This document shows positions 17,419 through 27,335 of a DNA stretch of 64,000 bases, one piece after another. The position numbers and the translations under genes are program-made. The notes under the pieces are model-generated. The model made no database searches, had not been told where the DNA came from, and was given only the letters and a program-made list of their open reading frames with translations. Source of the stretch: Cupriavidus consociatus (GTDB lineage: Bacteria > Pseudomonadota > Gammaproteobacteria > Burkholderiales > Burkholderiaceae); the NCBI RefSeq assembly GCF_017814975.1, contig NZ_JAGIQA010000035.1, forward strand, positions 20,307-84,306, written 5' to 3'. The stretch's first letter is position 1; each line of letters opens with the position of its first letter.

Positions 17419-18108
17419 ATGAGCCGACGTACCCCGCCCGACCCCTCGCGCCTGCGCGAGGAAATCGCCCAGGCCGCCGCCCGCATGATCGCCGAGGACG
17501 GCGCCGACTACGCCACCGCCAAGCGCAAGGCCGCGCGCCAGGTGCTGGGTGAGCAGCGCGTGCCCGGCGAATGGCTGCCCGACAATGACCAGGTCGAGGC
17601 CGAGGTGCGCGCCTACCAGGCGCTGTTCCATGGCGACACCCAGCCGCGCGTGCTGGCCTTGCTGCGCCGTGTGGCCTTGCTGGCCATGGAGGACCTGGCG
17701 CCGTTCCGGCCCTACCTGGTGGGCGCCGTGCTGAACGGCACGGCGACCGAGCACTCCGATATCTATCTGCAGTGCTTCTGCGACAGCGCCAAGGACGCCA
17801 CGCTGCACCTGCTCAACGCCGGGGTCGACTTCGAAACCAGCGAAAGCCGTCACTTCGGCGGCCGCGCCGATGTCGAGACGCTCAGCTTCCTCTGGAAGGG
17901 CCAGTGGCCCGACAGCCGCGAGGCCCGCCAGCTGGCCGGCGAGGTGCGCGCGGAACTGGGTACGCCGGTCGGCATCCATATTGCGCTGTATGATGCCGTC
18001 GACGAACGCGGCGCAGTGCGTGCCGACACCTCCGGGCGGCCCTCCCGCGCGGACCTGCAGGCCGTACGCGCGCTGATCGGCGACGATACCGACAGCGGGC
18101 CATCCTGA
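17419..18108 (+). CDS. Hypothetical protein with nucleotidyltransferase-like motif
   Basis: A 229-residue soluble protein without a named family that I can be sure of. The N-terminal 70 residues are highly charged and helical. Residues about 100-125 contain GAVLNGTATEHSDIYLQCF, which resembles the GS...D-x-D core of minimal nucleotidyltransferases but with Tyr in place of the second Asp, so catalysis is doubtful. The ATG at 17419 follows a TATCAT -10-like element, divergent from mpl. It is followed by the thioredoxin-like gene 51 bases later and may share its transcript. Confidence 0.7.
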   Translation: MSRRTPPDPSRLREEIAQAAARMIAEDGADYATAKRKAARQVLGEQRVPGEWLPDNDQVEAEVRAYQALFHGDTQPRVLALLRRVALLAMEDLAPFRPYLVGAVLNGTATEHSDIYLQCFCDSAKDATLHLLNAGVDFETSESRHFGGRADVETLSFLWKGQWPDSREARQLAGEVRAELGTPVGIHIALYDAVDERGAVRADTSGRPSRADLQAVRALIGDDTDSGPS

Positions 18109-18159
18109 ACCCGGCGCGCCTCCCGCTCACGTTACCCTATTCACCAGTCCAGCTTGCCC

Positions 18160-18708
18160 ATGACTGATTCCGTCTCTTCGCCCATCCGACGCTCCCGCCT
18201 CTGGCTGTGGACCGTGATTGCCGTGGTGGCTTGCGCCGCCGGCGCGTTTGCCGGTCACTTCGTGTTCTCGCCTGAGCCCGCCAGCGACAAAGCCGTCGAA
18301 GCATTTTTTCAGACGCGGCTGCCGGACCCCGCGGGCACGGAGCTTGACCTGGGCACGCTGCGCGGCAAGACGCTGGTGGTGAACTTCTGGGCGCCGTGGT
18401 GCGGCCCCTGCGTGGAAGAAATGCCGGAACTGACTGCGCTGCACGAGGAATACAAGAACCGGCAAGTCGAGTTTGTCGGCATCGGCATTGATACGGCCAG
18501 CAATATCCAGCAGTTCACCAGGAAAGTACCGGTTGCCTATCCGCTCGCTGTGGCAGGCTTCGCCGGCACCGAGCTGTCGCGCAACTTCGGCAACAGCGCC
18601 GGCGGCCTGCCCTATACCGTGGTCATCAACCCCGACGGCAGCGTCAAGTACCGCAAGATGGGACGCGTCACCGCGGAAGAGCTGCGCGCGGTGCTGCCGC
18701 GCACCTGA
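18160..18708 (+). CDS. TlpA/ResA-like membrane-anchored thioredoxin
   Basis: A 182-residue thiol-disulfide oxidoreductase facing the periplasm. A single N-terminal signal-anchor helix (LWLWTVIAVVACAAGAF) precedes an AhpC/TSA-Redoxin fold with the WAPWCGPC active site near residue 82 and the cis-proline loop GGLPYTVV near 148. Such proteins reduce cytochrome c apoproteins or other envelope thiols. The ATG at 18160 is preferred to the TTG two codons upstream. Confidence 0.9.
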   Translation: MTDSVSSPIRRSRLWLWTVIAVVACAAGAFAGHFVFSPEPASDKAVEAFFQTRLPDPAGTELDLGTLRGKTLVVNFWAPWCGPCVEEMPELTALHEEYKNRQVEFVGIGIDTASNIQQFTRKVPVAYPLAVAGFAGTELSRNFGNSAGGLPYTVVINPDGSVKYRKMGRVTAEELRAVLPRT

Positions 18709-18840
18709 GTAAGTTCTTTCGATATCTCCGGTCAATTTCGGATTTCTGGGGTGATTTTTTCCGTTTCCGTGCCGGAGGCCGAGAAAGTGCCGAAATCGCC
18801 GCCGCATCGTGACGATGCCGCCGAGCTTTGTATCCCGCGC

Positions 18841-18870
18841 TAGACAAATCCCTCTAAGCTACGGTAATCT
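18841..18870 (+). promoter_or_regulatory. Putative aroQ-accBC promoter
   Basis: TAGACA (18841-18846) and TAATCT (18865-18870) are 18 bases apart and lie 33 bases upstream of the aroQ GTG. Both boxes are close to the sigma-70 consensus. Confidence 0.55.
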
Positions 18871-18902
18871 CCGCGCAATTTCGTTGATCTGGTCGAGCCG
18901 CC

Positions 18903-19400
18903 GTGACTGCAACCCGCTCCATCCGTCGCTCAGCCCGCTACCGCAAGGTGCTGGTCCTGCATGGGCCTAACCTGAACCTGCTGGGCACGCGCGAACCGGA
19001 GACCTACGGGCACACGACCCTCGCCGATATCGACGCAGCGCTGGCCGACCATGCATCCAAGGCCGGTATTTCCCTGGCTTCGTTCCAGTCCAACCATGAA
19101 GGGGCACTGGTCGACCGCATCCACGCCGCGCGCGAGGAAGGCGTCGATTTCATCATCATCAACCCGGCGGCCTACACGCATACCAGCGTGGCCCTGCGCG
19201 ATGCGCTGGCCGGCGTGGCCATCCCGTTCGTGGAGGTCCACCTGTCCAATGTGCACCGCCGCGAGAGCTTCCGTCACCACTCCTATTTCTCCGACGTCGC
19301 TGTCGGGGTGATCTGTGGGCTGGGCTGGCAAGGATACCTGCTGGCACTCGACTATGCGCTCGCCCAGGAACAGCCGCCGCCAGGAAGCCCGGGGCGCTGA
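18903..19400 (+). CDS. aroQ: 3-dehydroquinate dehydratase, type II
   Basis: Dehydrates 3-dehydroquinate to 3-dehydroshikimate in the shikimate pathway. The 165-residue protein has the type II motifs in order: HGPNLNLLGTREP near residue 20 with the following catalytic Tyr, SNHEGALVDRIH near 60, INPAAYTHTSVALRDAL near 85, EVHLSN near 110 and FRHHSYFS near 122. The start is GTG at 18903; a later start would cut the first strand. It lies directly upstream of accB and accC, a common proteobacterial arrangement. Confidence 0.95.
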   Translation: MTATRSIRRSARYRKVLVLHGPNLNLLGTREPETYGHTTLADIDAALADHASKAGISLASFQSNHEGALVDRIHAAREEGVDFIIINPAAYTHTSVALRDALAGVAIPFVEVHLSNVHRRESFRHHSYFSDVAVGVICGLGWQGYLLALDYALAQEQPPPGSPGR

Positions 19401-19567
19401 CCCCTGCCAGAATTTTTTGACGAACCTGCGCGCGCCGCCCGGCGGTCCGCGCCCGTTGCGCGTGCTGCGGCACGGCGGGCGCGGCACCGTGGTGGGCGCC
19501 AAACGATTTCTTCCGCCGCAGCCCAGTGGGACAGCGGCCGGACAACCTGATTCAGGAGGATAAGAAG

Positions 19568-20029
19568 ATGGACCTGCGCAAGCTGAAGACGCTCATCGAC
19601 CTGGTGGCCGAATCCGGCATCTCCGAGCTGGAAGTCACCGAAGGCGACGGCAAGGTACGCATCGTCAAGCAACCGCCGCAAGTCGTCGCCGCGCCGATGG
19701 CCATGCCGCAGCTGCAGGCACTGCCGGTCGCGCCGGCCGCCGCCCCAGTTGGCACCGCCGCGCCGGCCGCCGAGCCGGTGGCGCAGCTGCCCGCCGGCCA
19801 CATCGTGACCTCGCCGATGGTGGGCACGTTCTACCGCGCGCCGTCGCCGGGCGCCGCCCCGTTCGTCAATGTCGGCGATTCGGTCAAGGAAGGCCAGACC
19901 GTCTGCATCATCGAAGCCATGAAGCTGCTCAACGAGATCGAGTGCGACAAGGCCGGCGTCATCAAGGAAATCCTGGTCGAGAACGGCCAGGCAGTGGAAT
20001 ACGGCCAGCCGCTGTTCGTCATCGGCTGA
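19568..20029 (+). CDS. accB: Biotin carboxyl carrier protein of acetyl-CoA carboxylase
   Basis: Carries the carboxylated biotin between biotin carboxylase and carboxyltransferase in the first step of fatty acid synthesis. The 153-residue protein has a helical N-terminus, a Pro/Ala-rich linker at about 45-75, then the biotinyl domain. The biotin-accepting lysine is K119 in EAMKLLNE. The thumb loop SPGAAPFV precedes it. A strong ribosome site (CAGGAGG, about 10 bases upstream) selects the ATG at 19568 over an upstream in-frame start. Confidence 0.95.
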   Translation: MDLRKLKTLIDLVAESGISELEVTEGDGKVRIVKQPPQVVAAPMAMPQLQALPVAPAAAPVGTAAPAAEPVAQLPAGHIVTSPMVGTFYRAPSPGAAPFVNVGDSVKEGQTVCIIEAMKLLNEIECDKAGVIKEILVENGQAVEYGQPLFVIG

Positions 20030-20272
20030 GGCTGAAGGGCATGCCGCGCCCAGCGCTGCCAACGGCTGCCCACGCGGCGCCCGGCACAGCCCCGGCGCGG
20101 CCCTCTACGGCGTTTCAGGACGCCAGGGACGTTGTGGGCATCGCGACCCGTTCCGTGCAGTTCCATGCAGTTCCGCGCGTTAGTGCGGCCCGGCGGCCAG
20201 CCTGACGGCCGCGCGCCCGATGTGCCATGGCGGCACGCAGCGGGACCGCTCCCGTTCTCGCAGAGAGAGACC

Positions 20273-21625
20273 ATGTTTGAAAAAATTCTGATCGCGAACC
20301 GCGGCGAAATCGCACTTCGCATCCAGCGCGCCTGCCGCGAACTGGGCATCAAGACGGTGGTGGTGTACTCGGAGGCCGACAAGGAGGCCAAGTACGTGCG
20401 CCTGGCCGACGAAGCCGTCTGCATCGGCCCCGCCCCGTCGCCGCAGTCGTACCTGAACATGCCGGCCATCATCTCGGCCGCCGAAGTGACCGATGCGCAG
20501 GCCATCCACCCGGGCTACGGCTTCCTGTCGGAGAATGCCGACTTCGCCGAGCGCGTGGAAAAATCCGGCTTCGTCTTCATCGGTCCGACCGCCGACAGCA
20601 TCCGCCTGATGGGCGACAAGGTCTCGGCCAAGCAGGCGATGATCAAGGCCGGCGTACCGTGCGTGCCGGGCTCGGACGGCGCCCTGCCCGACGACCCCAA
20701 GGAAATCCTCGCGACCGCGCGCCGCGTGGGCTACCCGGTGATCATCAAGGCCGCCGGCGGCGGCGGTGGCCGCGGCATGCGCGTGGTGCACACCGAAGCC
20801 GCCCTGATCAATGCCGTCAACATGACGCGTGAGGAAGCTGGCCGCGCCTTCGGCAATCCCGAGGTCTACATGGAGAAGTTCCTGGAGAATCCGCGCCACG
20901 TGGAGATCCAGATCCTGGCCGACCAGCACAAGCAGGCCATCTGGCTGGGCGAGCGCGACTGCTCGATGCAGCGCCGCCACCAGAAGGTGATCGAGGAAGC
21001 CCCGGCGCCGCATATCCCGCGCCGCCTGATCGAGCGCATCGGCGACCGTTGCGCGGAGGCCTGCAAGAAGATGGGCTACCGCGGCGCCGGCACTTTCGAG
21101 TTCCTGTACGAGAACAACGAGTTCTACTTCATCGAGATGAACACGCGCGTGCAGGTGGAGCACCCGGTCACCGAGATGATCACCGGCATCGACATCGTGC
21201 AGGAGCAGATCCGCATCGCCTTCGGCGAAAAGCTGCGTTTCCGCCAGAAGGACGTGCAGTTCCGCGGCCACGCGATCGAATGCCGCGTGAACGCCGAGGA
21301 CCCGTTCAAGTTCATCCCCTCGCCCGGCCGCATCACCGCCTGGCACATGCCGGGGGGCCCCGGTGTACGCGTGGACTCGCACGCGTATGATGGCTACTTC
21401 GTGCCGCCCAACTACGATTCGATGATCGGCAAGATCATCACTTACGGTGCCACGCGCGAGCAGGCCATCGCCCGCATGCGCATCGCGCTGTCCGAAATGG
21501 TTGTGGACGGTATCCAGACCAATGTTCCGCTGCACCGAGAGCTGATGATGGACGCGAACTTCGTCGAAGGCGGCACCAGCATCCATTATCTTGAGCATCG
21601 CCTGGCGGAGCGCGCGAAGGCCTGA
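20273..21625 (+). CDS. accC: Biotin carboxylase subunit of acetyl-CoA carboxylase
   Basis: Carboxylates biotin on AccB using ATP and bicarbonate. The 450-residue ATP-grasp enzyme begins MFEKILIANRGEIA and shows GYGFLSENADFA near residue 83, the glycine-rich ATP loop GGGGRGMRVV near 162, ERDCSMQRRHQK near 230 and the catalytic EMNTRVQVEHPVTE near 288. A 243-base gap separates it from accB, longer than usual, and may carry leader or processing signals, although no clear terminator is visible in it. Confidence 0.95.
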   Translation: MFEKILIANRGEIALRIQRACRELGIKTVVVYSEADKEAKYVRLADEAVCIGPAPSPQSYLNMPAIISAAEVTDAQAIHPGYGFLSENADFAERVEKSGFVFIGPTADSIRLMGDKVSAKQAMIKAGVPCVPGSDGALPDDPKEILATARRVGYPVIIKAAGGGGGRGMRVVHTEAALINAVNMTREEAGRAFGNPEVYMEKFLENPRHVEIQILADQHKQAIWLGERDCSMQRRHQKVIEEAPAPHIPRRLIERIGDRCAEACKKMGYRGAGTFEFLYENNEFYFIEMNTRVQVEHPVTEMITGIDIVQEQIRIAFGEKLRFRQKDVQFRGHAIECRVNAEDPFKFIPSPGRITAWHMPGGPGVRVDSHAYDGYFVPPNYDSMIGKIITYGATREQAIARMRIALSEMVVDGIQTNVPLHRELMMDANFVEGGTSIHYLEHRLAERAKA

Positions 21626-21678
21626 GTAACGTTACCCCGACGTTACCCGCAACACACACGCAGCAAGCAAGGAAGCCC

Positions 21679-22572
21679 GTGGCATTTCAGGAATGTGTGA
21701 TCGAAGTGGCGCAGGACCAGGCCGAAGCCTGGTCCGAGGCCCTGTTCGACCTCGGTGCGCTGTCGGTCTCGGTGGAAGACGCCGATGCCGATACGCCCGA
21801 TGAGCAACCGCTTTTCGGCGAGCCCGGGCTCGAACCCAAGCAACTCGCGTGGAACCGCTCGCGCGTGGTGGCGCTGTTCGGCGACGATGCCAATCCCGCC
21901 GTGGTCGTGGCCGCTGCCGCCAACCAGCTTGGCATCGATCCGGTGCCGGCATACGAACTGCGCGCGGTGGAAGACCAGGACTGGGTCCGCCTGACGCAAT
22001 CGCAGTTCGAGCCGATCCGCATCGGCGAGCGCATCTGGGTGGTGCCGTCGTGGCACGACGCGCCCGAGCCCGATGCGGTGGTGCTGGAGCTGGATCCCGG
22101 CCTGGCCTTCGGCACCGGCAGCCATCCGACCACGCGGCTGTGCATGCAGTGGCTGGAGCAACACGTGGTGCCGGGCGAAACCGTGCTCGACTATGGCTGC
22201 GGCTCCGGCATCCTGGCAATCGTCGCGCGCAAGCTCGGCGCGGGCGATACCGTCGGCATCGACATCGATCCCAATGCCGTGGAAGCGTCTCGCTACAACG
22301 CCGAGCGCAACCAGGTCGAGGCATCGTTCGCGCTGCCCGAGTCGGTGTCGGAAGCCACCTATGACCTGGTGGTCGCCAATATCCTGTCGAATCCGCTCAA
22401 GCTGATGGCGGCCATGCTCAGCGCCCGCGTGCGCCCCGGCGGCCGGCTGGTGTTGTCTGGCGTGCTGGAGCGCCAGGCGGAGGAAGTGGCCGCCGCCTAT
22501 GCACCGTGGCTGCCGCTGACGGTATGGCGCGCCGAGGAAGGCTGGGTGTGCCTGCACGGCACCCGTCCCTGA
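21679..22572 (+). CDS. prmA: Ribosomal protein L11 methyltransferase
   Basis: Methylates lysines and the N-terminus of ribosomal protein L11 using S-adenosylmethionine. The 297-residue protein has the PrmA N-terminal substrate domain, then a Rossmann methyltransferase with motif I DYGCGSGILAI near residue 171, GIDIDPNAVEA near 195 and the catalytic-region motif VVANILSNPL near 232. The start is GTG at 21679 preceded by AAGGAAG. It follows accC by 53 bases, and the zinc-ribbon gene starts 10 bases after its stop. Confidence 0.94.
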   Translation: MAFQECVIEVAQDQAEAWSEALFDLGALSVSVEDADADTPDEQPLFGEPGLEPKQLAWNRSRVVALFGDDANPAVVVAAAANQLGIDPVPAYELRAVEDQDWVRLTQSQFEPIRIGERIWVVPSWHDAPEPDAVVLELDPGLAFGTGSHPTTRLCMQWLEQHVVPGETVLDYGCGSGILAIVARKLGAGDTVGIDIDPNAVEASRYNAERNQVEASFALPESVSEATYDLVVANILSNPLKLMAAMLSARVRPGGRLVLSGVLERQAEEVAAAYAPWLPLTVWRAEEGWVCLHGTRP

Positions 22573-22581
22573 TCTGTCCAG

Positions 22582-24339
<1,758 letters not shown>

Positions 24340-24461
24340 ATTCCGCGGCCTGCCGCCAGACCGAATCCGAGTCCGGCGGCGGGCAGCGCCCCCCCACCGG
24401 GGCATTGGCCGGCCAGGCGCCGGAAACTGAACCGGAAACCATCAGACATCAAGGAGTAGAC

Positions 24462-24962
24462 ATGAGCAGCGTCACCCTCGGCGGCAACCCGATCGAAGTC
24501 GCAGGCAAGTTCCCGCAGGCCGGCGACAAGGCACCCGCCTTCTCGCTGGTCGGCAAGGACCTGAAGGACGTCACGCTGGCCGACTTCGCCGGCAAGCGCA
24601 AGGTCCTGAACATCGTCCCGAGCCTGGACACGCCGGTGTGCCAGGCTTCGGCCCGCAAGTTCAACGAGGCCGCCAACGGCCTGGCCAACACCGTCGTGCT
24701 GACGATCTCGGCCGACCTGCCATTCGCGATGGGCCGCTTCTGCACCACCGAAGGCCTGGCCAACGTGGTGACGCTGTCGACGATGCGCGGCGCCGAGTTC
24801 AAGGGCAACTACGGCGTGGACATCAAGAGCGGCCCGCTGGCCGGCGTGACCGCGCGCGCAGTGGTGGTGCTCGACGAGAATGACACCGTCAAGTACGCCC
24901 AGCTGGTCCCTGAAATCAAGACCGAGCCTGACTACGAAGCCGCCCTGGCCGCGCTGCAGTAA
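24462..24962 (+). CDS. tpx: Thiol peroxidase
   Basis: An atypical 2-Cys peroxiredoxin that reduces hydroperoxides with thioredoxin. The 166-residue protein has the peroxidatic cysteine in SLDTPVCQASARKF near residue 60 and the resolving cysteine in GRFCTTEGL near 94, the Tpx spacing. An AAGGAG site precedes the ATG at 24462. The upstream open frame belongs to no recognisable protein. A GC hairpin with a T run follows the stop. Confidence 0.95.
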   Translation: MSSVTLGGNPIEVAGKFPQAGDKAPAFSLVGKDLKDVTLADFAGKRKVLNIVPSLDTPVCQASARKFNEAANGLANTVVLTISADLPFAMGRFCTTEGLANVVTLSTMRGAEFKGNYGVDIKSGPLAGVTARAVVVLDENDTVKYAQLVPEIKTEPDYEAALAALQ

Positions 24963-24984
24963 CACACGCGCCGCCTGACGGCAG

Positions 24985-25015
24985 CGGCCGCCCGCGGAAC
25001 CGGGGCGGCCGTTTT
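24985..25015 (+). terminator. Terminator after tpx
   Basis: The 9-bp stem CGGCCGCCC / GGGCGGCCG with a 9-base loop is followed by TTTT, 22 bases past the tpx stop codon. Confidence 0.75.
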
Positions 25016-25062
25016 CGCTTTATCTGACCCATCCAACCAACAACCTGCAACCTGGAGAGAGC

Positions 25063-26010
25063 ATGGCCAGCCTGATCTGCGGCTCCGTCGCCTACGACAC
25101 CATCATGACGTTCGACGGACGCTTCCGCGAACACATCCTGCCGGACCAGATCCATATGCTGAACGTCTCGTTCCTGGTGCCCGGCATGCGCCGCGAGTTC
25201 GGCGGCTGCGCAGGCAACATCGCCTACACGCTGAAGATGCTCGGCGGCGATCCGGTGGTGATGGCCACCGTCGGCACGGATGCCGAGCCCTACCTGGAAT
25301 ACCTGCGCAAGCTGGAGATTCCCACCAGCCACATCCGCGTGCTGCCCGAGACGTTCACGGCGCAGGCCATGATCACCACCGACCTGGACAACAACCAGAT
25401 CACCGCCTTCCACCCTGGCGCAATGAGCCAGTCACAGCTGAACAACGTCAAGGACGCGCTTGGCGGCGGCAAGGCGCCGGCGCTCGGCATCGTGGCTCCG
25501 GACAGCCGCGAAGGCATGCTGCACCACGCGCGCCAGTTCGCCGAGACGGGCGTCCCGTTCATCTTCGACCTGGGCCAGGCAATGCCGCTGTTCAACGGCG
25601 AAGACCTGCGGGAGTTCGTTGAACTCGCCAGTTACGTGACAGTCAATGACTACGAGGCGCAGGTCCTGCTGTCCCGTACCGCATGGACCAGCGCGGAGGT
25701 TGCCGCCAAGGTCCGTGCCTTCATCGTCACGCACGGCGAGCGCGGCGCCAGCATCTATGCCGATGGTCAGCAGTACGCGATCCCGGCCGTGCAGGCCGAA
25801 CGCATCGTGGACCCGACCGGCTGTGGCGACGCCTTCCGTGGCGGCCTGCTCTACGGCATTGAAAACGGTTTAGACTGGGAAACGACCGGCCGCCTGGCTT
25901 CGCTGATGGGGTCGGTCAAGATCGCGCAGCAGGGTCCGCAGAACCACTGGTTGTCGCGCGAGGAAATCGGCAACCGGTTCCAGTCTGCATTCGGGTACCG
26001 CTACGCCTGA
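25063..26010 (+). CDS. PfkB-family carbohydrate/nucleoside kinase (adenosine kinase-like)
   Basis: A 315-residue ribokinase-fold enzyme. GGCAGNIAYTLKMLGG near residue 46 is the PfkB signature 1, and DPTGCGDAFRGG near 253 is signature 2 with the catalytic Asp; the family norm is DTxGAGD, so Pro and Cys here are small departures. Overall pattern is closest to bacterial adenosine kinases, which make AMP from adenosine, but sugar kinases cannot be excluded. A GGAGAG site precedes the ATG. It lies between the tpx terminator and a lipoprotein gene. Confidence 0.85.
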   Translation: MASLICGSVAYDTIMTFDGRFREHILPDQIHMLNVSFLVPGMRREFGGCAGNIAYTLKMLGGDPVVMATVGTDAEPYLEYLRKLEIPTSHIRVLPETFTAQAMITTDLDNNQITAFHPGAMSQSQLNNVKDALGGGKAPALGIVAPDSREGMLHHARQFAETGVPFIFDLGQAMPLFNGEDLREFVELASYVTVNDYEAQVLLSRTAWTSAEVAAKVRAFIVTHGERGASIYADGQQYAIPAVQAERIVDPTGCGDAFRGGLLYGIENGLDWETTGRLASLMGSVKIAQQGPQNHWLSREEIGNRFQSAFGYRYA

Positions 26011-26045
26011 CCTGCGGCCAGTGCGTGGCTTTTTCGGGATCTGAC

Positions 26046-26513
26046 ATGAACCACAAGGTCCGGGGCGGCGCGCTTGCCGTCATTGCCATCGCGGCCCTGG
26101 TCGCCGGCTGCGCGACGGAGTCCAACTCCAACAGCGTCTACAGCACCGGCCAGGCGCAGCGCGAACAGACGGTGCGCTATGGCGTGGTCGAGGGTGTACG
26201 CGAAGTTGCCATCCAGCGCAGCCAGACCGGCGCGGGCACGCTCGCCGGCAGTGCCATCGGCGGCATCGCGGCTGGCAGCACCATCGGCAGTGGCAACGGC
26301 GCGGTGGCGGCGGGCATCCTCGGCGCGATACTGGGCGGCATCGCCGGCAGCGCTGCCGAGAACAAGGTCAACGAGCGGCGCGGCCTGGAGATCACCGTGC
26401 GCCTGGACAACGGCGAGATGCGCGCGATCACGCAGGAGGCCGACGAGGTCTTTCGCCCGGGCGAGCGTGTGCGGCTGCTGTCCTCGGGCGGCGTCACCCG
26501 CGTCACGCACTGA
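26046..26513 (+). CDS. Glycine-zipper outer-membrane lipoprotein (SlyB/Pcp type)
   Basis: A 155-residue lipoprotein. The signal peptide ends in the lipobox LVAGC (Cys near residue 22). Residues about 60-110 form a 2TM glycine zipper with repeated GxxxG spacings (GSAIGGIAAGSTIGSG, GILGAILGGIAG), followed by a small C-terminal domain. SlyB-like proteins stabilise the outer membrane under stress. The ATG at 26046 begins the signal peptide; an in-frame start 21 bases upstream would bury it. A terminator follows. Confidence 0.88.
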   Translation: MNHKVRGGALAVIAIAALVAGCATESNSNSVYSTGQAQREQTVRYGVVEGVREVAIQRSQTGAGTLAGSAIGGIAAGSTIGSGNGAVAAGILGAILGGIAGSAAENKVNERRGLEITVRLDNGEMRAITQEADEVFRPGERVRLLSSGGVTRVTH

Positions 26514-26555
26514 ACCGCTGCGCCCGGCCGGGCGCCAGCATGCAGCGCATCCAGG

Positions 26556-26586
26556 CGCCGCGCCCGCACGGGCCGCGGCGTTTTTT
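26556..26586 (+). terminator. Terminator of the glycine-zipper lipoprotein gene
   Basis: A GC-rich hairpin (CGCCGCG...CGCGGCG) with six T residues directly after it lies 43 bases past the stop. Confidence 0.85.
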
Positions 26587-26604
26587 CTTTCTCACACCCC
26601 AATG

Positions 26605-26637
26605 AAAAAACCCGCCGGGCCAGCGGCCATCGGCGGG
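26605..26637 (-). terminator. Terminator of the H1-like gene
   Basis: Read on the minus strand, the stem CCCGCCG / CGGCGGG is followed by six U residues (A run at 26605-26610). It serves the convergent H1-like gene, whose stop lies about 115 bases away. Confidence 0.8.
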
Positions 26638-26753
26638 TCTGCAAGACTGGCGTCTTGCTGACCGGATACGCAGTATCCGGTCGTGCTGGCACGCACTGCG
26701 TGCCGATGTGGTTCCGTACGGAACGCGTAAGTCCCACGCCGTGGCGGCGCAGC

Positions 26754-27335
26754 TTACGGACGGTTGCCCGTCGGGAACGGCCAGGCAGCGGCCGGGTTCA
26801 GCGCGGTCTTGGCAGCCGAAGCGGGAGCAACGGCAGGGGCAGCGGCAGGCTTCGCAGCAGCCTTCTTGGCAGCCGGCTTCTTCGCAGCAGCCTTCTTGGC
26901 CGGAGCCTTCTTGGCGGCCGCCTTCTTGGCAGCAGCCTTCTTGGCCGGTGCGGCCTTCTTGGCGGCGACCTTCTTGGTTGCAGCCTTCTTGGCCGGTGCG
27001 GCCTTCCTGGCGGCGACCTTCTTCACTGCGGCCTTCTTGGCCGGTGCTGCCTTCTTGGCGGCGACCTTCTTGGTTGCAACCTTCTTGGCGGCGACCTTCT
27101 TCACTGCGGCCTTCTTGGCGGGGGCCTTCTTGGCCGCAGCCTTCTTCGCCGGCGCAGCCTTCTTGGCGGCGACCTTCTTCACTGCGGCCTTCTTGGCCGG
27201 TGCCTTCTTGGCGGCCGGTGCTGCCTTCTTGGCGGCTACCTTCCTGGTTGCGGCCTTCTTGGCCGGAGCGGCCTTCTTGGCGGCCGGCTTGGCGGCCTTC
27301 TTAGCCGCCGGCTTTTTCTTTGCAGCAGTTGCCAT
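26754..27335 (-). CDS. Histone H1-like lysine/alanine-rich DNA-binding protein
   Basis: A 193-residue, extremely basic protein made almost only of Lys and Ala with Pro and Val spacers, in repeats such as KKAAPAKKAA and KKVAAKK. It has the composition of the C-terminal tail of eukaryotic H1, like bacterial H1 homologues of Burkholderiales that bind DNA non-specifically and compact it. There is no globular domain. The ATG at 27333-27335 follows GGAG; an in-frame GTG upstream is less likely. The repeats make the gene prone to length change. Confidence 0.88.
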   Translation of the reverse strand: MATAAKKKPAAKKAAKPAAKKAAPAKKAATRKVAAKKAAPAAKKAPAKKAAVKKVAAKKAAPAKKAAAKKAPAKKAAVKKVAAKKVATKKVAAKKAAPAKKAAVKKVAARKAAPAKKAATKKVAAKKAAPAKKAAAKKAAAKKAPAKKAAAKKPAAKKAAAKPAAAPAVAPASAAKTALNPAAAWPFPTGNRP

